From contig JAJQZP010000418.1 in assembly GCA_025403435.1 (NCBI GenBank), positions 248,001 to 312,000 on the forward strand: a stretch of 64,000 nt of DNA. Reading direction: 5' to 3'. The first letter of the stretch is position 1. Every line of letters starts with the position of its first letter. Both the position numbers and the translations under genes were made by a program. Origin of the DNA: Artocarpus heterophyllus. Its lineage: Eukaryota; Streptophyta; Magnoliopsida; Rosales; Moraceae. A model generated the notes under the pieces. It was not told the DNA's origin and did not search any database. It saw only the letters and a program-made list of their open reading frames with translations. Positions 57,772-64,000 of this stretch are shown piece after piece.

Positions 57772-57782
57772 CCTATTTATAA
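57772..57782 (-). promoter_or_regulatory. TATA box of the kinase gene
   Basis: The complement of cctatttataa reads TTATAAATAGG, a good plant TATA box about 60 bases upstream of the ATG. That gives a leader of roughly 30 bases. Confidence 0.6.
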
Positions 57783-58733
57783 AGAGTAAAAGTAAAAAAA
57801 CGTATCCTATTTAGAATCGAATAAGTATACAAAATCCTACTAGGTAAAAAAATATGTAAATCAAATAATTAAAAAAAAAAAACAGTGTGTGTGAGAAAAT
57901 AATAGTTATCCGGAATATTTGATTTTTATGTATTCAATTTTTCTTTTTGCTACCGTCTTTTTTTTTTCCTTTTCTATAATTGTTTTTTCTTTTTGCTAGA
58001 ATGGATTTTTTTTATATAATACTTTATTAATAAAAAAACGTTAAATAAGCTGTTAAACAAATTCCGGATGATAACAAAAGAGGAGTGAGAATCGCATACA
58101 GAAAACAGACTTCTAAACGGAGTCAACTACAATTCCTACGGCAAGAGTTCAAAACCACGTAAAACCCTTTACCACTATTTGTTACATTATATAGTCCTGA
58201 ATAATGAATTACACGTAAAATAAAATTTCACCGATAAGATAAAAATCTTTATTGAATCGATTCCTATGATACCAAGGGCGTGGGAGTTGACCTTGGTCAA
58301 AACTTTTCGTAATTTAATGACTTTAACTAAAATAAAACATTAATCTTCACACCGTATTTTTTTAATATAACATTATTTCGTACCTTGTTGTTAGAAAAAT
58401 GTTAAAAAGCTATCCTGTATTTTTTAAAATATAATTTGGATATCTTGAACTTATTCTTTGGGTTATGCAATGTTGAATTTACCCTTTAAATTGATAATTT
58501 CAAATCAATTAATTAAAAAAGCTCCCAAAAAAATTAAAATTTTAAAAGATAGTTAATTTGTCGACTAAAAAATAGTTAGGACTTAAATTATTTATCGGCA
58601 AATAAAATAACATTAATTGGAACCCAATGACTTATAGAGAAATTATTACTCTTTCAAAACATTCGTCTTTTTGGTCGTTATGAAGACATCATCGTTTGCT
58701 GTTTGCTTTACAATTTGTGGATTGCATCCCTAG
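57783..58733. other. AT-rich intergenic DNA upstream of the kinase gene
   Basis: No gene or RNA recognised. Probably contains the kinase promoter in its first few hundred bases. Confidence 0.4.
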
Positions 58734-59299
58734 TCTAGAGGTGGCAATTCATATAGCCGTGTTGTCATGTCGGGTTGAGGCTCACTATATGCAAAAAAAA
58801 ATATTTCAATACTAACATGACCCTTGACATGAACAAATTGAAAAATCCCGATGTCAACACAAACCACTTTAAACATGAGTTGACAAGAACAAGACCTACC
58901 CTAAAAACCTACCTATGTAACATATCAATACACAACTCTAAATCAACCCACACCCGAAATTAATTAATGACATTTTATGACCTTAAATTTACAATTTTTA
59001 CAGCAAAGTTATATAAAAGTAATTAAAACACATATTTCCACAAAATTAAATCAATTCCATACTATTGACACATATAATATAATACTAATTTGTTGAATAC
59101 TATATATTCTAGAGCAAAATAATTTTTAAAAATAACAATCAATTTAGTGTCAATTTAGTATAAAGCACGTTGACAAGAACACGACCCATTTTTAGACTGG
59201 TCAATTTTTAGTTTGACATGAAAAATGATCCACAACTGTGCAAAATTGTATTGTGTTCATGCATGTCATTGTGTCGTGACCCGTATTGCCAACTCTAAA
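58734..59299. mobile_element. Foldback/MITE-like element with 'tctagaggtggcaa' ends
   Basis: The left end tctagaggtggcaattc pairs with the right end (read inverted) tttagagttggcaatacg. Inner parts also pair (gttgtcatgtcggg with the complement of tgcatgtcattgtgtcgtg). About 566 bp. A repeated ttgacaagaacaagacc/ttgacaagaacacgaccc phrase (about 58881 and 59171) lies inside. The open frame 58775-58963 (+) is not a gene. No 8-bp duplication was confirmed. Confidence 0.5.
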
Positions 59300-60483
59300 C
59301 TCTATCTGCATTCATGTATAATGTAAATTTATGTTATTGTTGTTTTTGCGTAATATTATTTTGGTTTAAAACTCTATAATGTTGTCATTGTCCCCTTGAA
59401 TAGGGTTAATCTCACTGGCGCCCCTTAATTTTGGGATCATTCACAATTTGCCCCTAAATCTTAAAAACTCTCACTCTGTCTTTTAAATTTCATTTTAATC
59501 CCACTAAGCACCCTCTATTAGGATTTTTGTTGAAAGCAAATAGAAAAGACCATGTGACCACTTTTTTTTCTTTTATGCCCGATTTTAATTAAAAAAAATA
59601 ACAAAAGGAATTAAGTAGGACTAAATTAAATAAGAGACAAAGTGAGAATTTATAAAGTTCAAGGGACAAACTGAGAATGATGTTGTCTTCTTTGCAATTT
59701 TTTAGGGAAAAATTTTCTTCGTATATTCGCTTTGATAGTTTTTTTTTTATTTTTGAAAAAATATCCAAAACATCCCATATGATTTGTAAAAATACTAATT
59801 TTGCTGATCTTCTTATACAAATACCCAAAACATCCTCTTTGTTTTTAAAATCATAGTCCAAATACTCCTAAAATAATTAAACTTTTAAAAAAAACTAAGA
59901 ATACCCTTCTTAATGTTTGCTAAGTAAAATTTAAAATATTATTAAACCAAAATACTAAAAAAATCAATCTTAGTGTTAGAATGTTAAATACTCTAAAAAT
60001 AATTAACATATTTGCTTAATTGAAATATTTGTTTAAAAATTTTTGATCATTTTTATTCAATTTTTAAACTAAATTATATTGAAAATAACATCTAATATAG
60101 ATTAGAATAGGTAATCATGAAAGTTTGTTGAGAATAAAATTTAATATAGATTAGAAAGGTTATAATAAAATTTTAAAAAGTTTAATTGCTTTATTGAGTA
60201 TTTTGGGTATGATTTAAAAGACATAAAGGGTGTTTTAGGCACTTGCATAATAGAGGAGACATAACATTACGGTACACAAGGCGGTTCAGGGTATTTTTTT
60301 TGTATTTTTCTAGTTCTTGGTCAACAGTTCACTCTGAAGTTTGCAGTTCCATTCCTCACCTAAATTTTCTTCATTGTTAAGAAAAGCTTAAAAAATAAAC
60401 AACTTGATATTCTGATTAGGCAAATTAGAGGGAGAGAGAGGAGAAAAATAGAGAAGAGAGAAAGGACAAAAAATCGAAAAAAG
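59300..60483. other. AT-rich intergenic DNA
   Basis: 59395-59680 has short paired phrases typical of decayed foldback sequences. 60420-60480 is purine-rich, like the leader of the intact PP2-B gene, and probably is the old leader of the pseudogene that follows. Confidence 0.4.
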
Positions 60484-61610
60484 GATATAAGCCAATTACG
60501 AGAAGAGTAATAGCCTACAAAATTTCCTTTACGTCTCCAAAAGATGCCTGCAAATTCTGTCTAGTCTCTCCACCATTCAGATCAGCTTCGGATTCCGATG
60601 TCGTTTGGGAAAAATTCCTTCCTCCTGATTACAACGACTTAATTTCCCGATGGGCTGTTCGAGAAACGACACTGCGTTCCATGCCCAAGAAAGCTCTCTC
60701 TTTCCATCTATGTGATAATCCCATCATCCTCGACGATGGCAACTTGGTAAATCTTTTTTTTTTTCCTTCGTTTTTTAATTCATAGATCTTAAATTAGTTT
60801 CTACCAATGAAGATACCAAATTATTAGGAAAGAATTGTGAATTTCAATGCAATTCAATCAAAACAATATGTACTTAAAAAAAAGGAAAAAAAAAAAAAAC
60901 AATTTTCATTTTCTCCAATATCTTGTACACTTTAGCTGTTAGGCGTTAGTAATCATAGAATTCACGATAATTTTACTTTAACGTGGTGTATGGGAGAAGG
61001 TTTAGAACCATAAAAGTTAGGACGGCTCATTGTAAAGTTTCACTTTATATTACGGTTCAAGCCTTAACCCTGAAACTTTACGTTGCTTTTTCTTTTTCTC
61101 TTTTTTTATTTGGGTTTTTTGGCGCTGACTTCTTCAACTATGAATGAGTTGTAGTTGTTCCCAAAATTTTTGTAGCAAGTTATCTCCAAAGTTTAATTAA
61201 AGGAGACATACCTCTCTACAAATCAATCAATGATGTCCAAATTTTAGGAAAAAAAATGTGACATGAGGTCCTCTAATCGCCATTTAATATCTCTATTTCT
61301 TTCTTCAAATTAGCTCACTTTAACATGTGGAGGATATTTATATATTTATGTCAAAAGAATTTAGGAATACCTCGCTAACCGTAAAAAGTATAGTGGGTAG
61401 ACGTACTAAATACTTATTTTTATTGTTACTATTGTTCTGTTTCATCTACCTTGCTTGTATCATAAATGTGGACATTGTCACTATCATAGAGAGCTTTACA
61501 CTGGATAGATCAAGTGGGAAGAAATGTTTTATGATTGGGGCAAGAGGGCTTTCAATCATATGGGGAGACACACACCGTTATTGGTTGTGGATTTTACTGC
61601 TTGAATCTAG
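60484..61610 (+). pseudogene. F-box/PP2-B pseudogene, exons 1 and 2
   Basis: Exon 1 (about 60484-60746) follows the intact gene's exon 1 base for base over long stretches, including the DSDVVWEKFLPPDYNDLISR-type region and the same donor position (gtaaat). However, the start codon is lost (ata in its place) and the F-box core has two stops (gaagagtaatag where the intact gene has gaagagtgtatc). Exon 2 (61492-61610; FTLDRSSGKKCFMIGARGLS, IIWGDTHRYW) is open and ends at the same phase before gtacgt. Exon 3 is absent: the sequence to 62065 has no PP2 core. The copia element at 62066 and the fragment at 61845-62065 now occupy that position. Confidence 0.85.
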
Positions 61611-61844
61611 GTACGTTCCTTGCATAACAGAACACCTTTTATTTTTCCAAAGGTGAATTTAAAAAATAAAAAATAGAAAACAGAAAGAGAGGAAAGAATC
61701 CTTAATTATTTGATCATGCTTCTTAAGCAAATACAATTAATTACAAGCCAATATGGACTGATTATATGAGCTCAACTGATCAATAGTTTTCCTAGTATTT
61801 TCATTCATATTAAAAAATTTTAAGAATAGTATTGGAAGCGTTTT

Positions 61845-62065
61845 TCAAAATACGTTTTTCCGTTGTTCTTGGAGGCCGCCATGATTGTTAGCATGCGACA
61901 TCTCAGATGCTCGCCTGGAGAAAACTGGCTTTGAGGCTCCAGGTCTGGTGCTTCCAGCCTTCGAATGACTGTTGGTTGTCACATGTTCTTCATTGCTGGT
62001 AGTAGCTTTTGCAGGGACCCGATGAGTCACGCCACTTGCAGCACTTCCTTCAACATCACTGGATG
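61845..62065 (-). pseudogene. Unidentified Ser/Thr-rich coding fragment interrupted by a copia insertion
   Basis: Open on the minus strand from the copia LTR boundary to a stop at 61845 (about 73 codons, including SKAGSTRPGASKPVFSRRAS and EMSHANNHGGLQEQ). Composition is coding-like and GC-richer than its flanks. It looks like the disordered C-terminal tail of a larger protein, the rest of which should lie beyond the copia element, outside the window. I do not recognise the family. Confidence 0.4.
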
Positions 62066-62403
62066 TGTTGGGGAATTAGGCGACTCCTAATTCCAAGGAT
62101 CGCAAGAACGAACAATTGCAGAAAATAAATAGGAGAAAAGAAGAAAAAGAGACACCAAATTTTTATACAGGTTCGTCCAAAATTGAAACTACGTCCTGTT
62201 TCTGCCGCTTGCAGATTCCACTATGATGAAGGAGATTACAGATTACAAGAGCAGTTTCTCACACACTCACAAATTGTGCTTACCAAAACTCTCTTCTATC
62301 TAACACCCAATGGGAATTTTTCTCTCTCAAGGATGAAGCTCTCAAGAATTTTGCCTCTCACAATTTTCACACAGTTTTCACACACACAACCCTAGCCACC
62401 TTG

Positions 62404-62415
62404 TGTCTATTTATA
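62404..62415 (-). promoter_or_regulatory. TATA-like box in the copia LTR
   Basis: On the minus strand it reads TTATAAATAGAC, downstream (in element sense) of the palindrome array. That is the expected order of an upstream control region followed by a core promoter. Confidence 0.5.
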
Positions 62416-62519
62416 ACCAAAGGAGGAGAAAATAGCAACTAATGGGAAACCCTAGTGGTTTCCCGTTTTTGGGACCTTTGAATTCGACTTTGATTCAAAA
62501 CACATTGCGCAGTACAGCG

Positions 62520-62760
62520 CGTCAGCGCCGCGGCACTCGTTTCGAGCGCTGCGGCGCTCCCCTGCGGCGCCTAGGCGCTCTTCACCTGGCGCCTAGGCGC
62601 CATCCTCACGATGCCTAGGCTTAAAGCCCTTGGCGCCTAGGCGCTTGCCACATTGCGCCTAGGCGCAATTCACCTGGCGCCTAGGCGCTCTCCACATGGC
62701 GCCTAGGCGCCCTCATCCCAGCGCCGCGGCGCTCTTCTGCCAGAGCCGCGGCGCTTGCTC
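62520..62760. repeat. Eleven CG-rich palindromes in exact 22-bp register
   Basis: Centres with CCTAGG start at 62570, 62592, 62614, 62636, 62658, 62680 and 62702. Flanking units with CCGCGG or CTGCGG centres start at 62528, 62549, 62724 and 62746. All steps are 22 bp except the first two, which are 21. The usual unit is GCGCCTAGGCGC plus a 10-bp variable linker; at 62658 the palindrome extends to TTGCGCCTAGGCGCAA. The unit at 62614 has lost its arms. Confidence 0.92.
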
Positions 62761-62841
62761 TCTGCCTTCGAGGACGCGATTTTCTCCCTTTTCCTTCCTT
62801 TTGCTGGGTTGTCTACTTGATTTGGCTCCATATCTGCAACA

Positions 62842-62855
62842 ATCTCCCACTTGGA
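62842..62855 (-). other. Polypurine tract of the copia element
   Basis: The complement of atctcccacttgg, CCAAGTGGGAGAT, adjoins the LTR. It is the typical plus-strand primer of plant copia elements. Confidence 0.85.
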
Positions 62856-62900
62856 GACTAATCAATTCACCATGTCTCCCACTGCAGCGGCAACGACTTC

Positions 62901-64000
62901 TCACGCCTCTTGGAGAAGTCCAACTGAAGTTGCGCACAACTTCAGTTTCTCAATCGGATCCATCTTGGTGAGCATATCTCTGGATCCTTTTACCACCCAC
63001 CTTGCCTTATACTGTTTGCTGCCAGCACTTTTATTTTTTACCCGGTATACCCTCTTGTTGTGCAAGGACTTTTTACCCTATGGTAACTTTGCTAGTTGCC
63101 ATGTCCAATCCAACTCGTCCCTCATGGCTAACTCCCACTTGACCGAATCTCCAGCCTCCACGGCTTTATCAAAGCTCTCTGGCTCACCTCTGTCGGTCAA
63201 CAAGATGTAATGCAGAGTTGGGGAGTATCTCTGCGGTGGTCTGATTGTCCTGCTAGACCTCCTGACTGGTGTGGCAGGAGTCCTCTGGTTTTCTTCTGGA
63301 GCTATGTTTTCCTGGTCTTCAACCTCTGGATTTTGCACCTCCACTTCAGGCAGATCCTTCAATGGAATCTCCTCAGGCTTCTTATCTTCAGAACCTGAAC
63401 CCCTGGAGTCCGTGCTGTCTCTGTCCTTGTACAGAACACCTTCGTTGAAGATCACATCCTTGCTCCTGATAATCTTTCGGCTTTGGTCATCCCAGAGACG
63501 ATAACCAAACTCAAGTCCGCCATAGCCAACCAGAAAGCACTTCTTTGACTTGGCATCCAGTTTACTTCTAGCAGTAGAATCAATATGTGCATAAGAAACA
63601 CAACCAAACACTCTCAAGTAAGAGAGATCCACCTGTTTATGGCTCCAGACTTCTTCCGGTAGCTTGAACTTCAGCGGTGTGGATGAACTTCTGTTTATCA
63701 GATGAGCGGCTGTGTTAATTGCCTCAGCCCAAAACATCTTTGGCAGCCCTGCATGTAACCTCATGCTCCTAACACGCTCGTTTAAAGTCCTGTTCATCCT
63801 CTCAGCTACCCCATTCTGTTGTGGTTTCCCTGGAATGGTCTTCCTCATCTTTATCCCATTCTCAGCACAGTACCGCCTGAAATCTTCACCTAGGTACTCT
63901 CCCCCATTGTCAGACTGCAAGCACTTCACCTTCAAATCTGTCTCGTTCTCCACCATGGCTTTCCATCTCTTGAAAGCATCGAACACATCAGATTTGTTTT
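62901..64000 (-). pseudogene. Ty1/copia pol with reverse transcriptase/RNase H deleted
   Basis: The minus-strand reading enters at 64000 in the integrase core (CLQSDNGGEYLGEDFRRYC, then KPQQNGVAERMNRTLNERVR), followed by the integrase C-terminal part (YLRVFGCVSYAHIDSTARSK, then CFLVGYGG), the linker (SRTIRPPQRYSPTLHYILL) and a premature stop (63078). It continues GKKSLHNKRVYRVKNK, KARWVVKGS and then directly RDMLTKMDPIEKLKLC, ending at 62901. In complete elements KARLVVKGF opens the reverse transcriptase and DMLTK...KLKLC is the last few residues of the polyprotein. Several hundred codons, with the polymerase and RNase H catalytic motifs, are therefore missing at about 62980. It is defective unless helped in trans. 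Confidence 0.88.

Larger units (their letters stand above)
62066..62841 (-). mobile_element. Copia 3' LTR with a 22-bp palindrome array
   Basis: 776 bp, begins TGTTGGGGAATT and ends ...TCTGCAACA. The bases after it (62842-62855, atctcccacttgg) are a polypurine tract in reverse, so this is the 3' LTR of a minus-strand element that continues past 64000. A TATA-like stretch on the minus strand (complement of 62404-62415, gtctatttataa) could be its promoter. 62520-62760 is a very GC-rich array, listed separately. The open frames 62696-62971 (+) and 62713-62937 (-) fall on this LTR and are not genes. Confidence 0.85.

Noticed and set aside
62520..62760. CRISPR-like array (regular short repeats with variable spacers)
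   Set aside because: The units are 12-bp palindromes with 10-bp linkers inside a retrotransposon LTR of a plant genome. There are no cas genes, and the geometry is wrong.

Overview
The window is nuclear DNA of a flowering plant, most likely a eudicot. It is AT-rich with long A/T runs, has spliced genes with plant-type donors and acceptors, carries plant-specific families (F-box/PP2-B, FAR1/FHY3-related, MAPKKK-like kinase, LOG-type cytokinin enzyme), and most of its length is transposable elements. The species cannot be named from what I can see. No rRNA, tRNA gene or CRISPR array was found.

Only two host genes look intact: a three-exon F-box/PP2-B lectin gene (20263-22166, +) and a single-exon MAPKKK-type protein kinase (56758-57711, -). 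Other gene-derived material is broken: PP2-B pseudogenes at 3960-4570 (-), 54633-55082 (+) and 60484-61610 (+), and a FAR1/FHY3-related pseudogene (51049-52326, +) whose probable 5' UTR intron holds a solo LTR.

Layout. 1-3952: 5' part of a decayed Ty1/copia element (-). 3960-5112: PP2-B pseudogene and AT-rich DNA. 5113-11050: 3' part of a second copia element (-), split by a CACTA-like element (5422-9792). 11766-19730: AT-rich DNA with MITE-like elements, a long hairpin (16297-17177) and a SINE with target duplications. 20263-22166: intact PP2-B gene. 23364-43164: a minus-strand LTR retrotransposon with a 5-bp target duplication (ATAGT) and no recognisable gag-pol in its internal region, which instead carries a decayed LOG-family copy. 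Nested in it is a nearly pristine plus-strand Ty3/gypsy chromovirus (29948-40588, duplication TTGAT) with one 1543-residue polyprotein ORF. 43170-47600: AT-rich DNA with foldback elements. 48183-50719: solo LTR (duplication GGTTC) related to the 23-43 kb element. 55100-56290: copia fragment. 58734-59299: foldback element. 62066-64000: 3' end of a copia element (-) whose reverse transcriptase/RNase H region has been deleted.

The points most worth a second look are the LOG copy inside an LTR element that lacks gag-pol, and arrays of CG-rich (near-)palindromes spaced 22 bp apart in the LTRs of two unrelated elements (copia at 62.5-62.76 kb, gypsy at 30.2 kb and 32.3 kb). I worked by reading and hand translation. 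Domain limits and percent identities are approximate.
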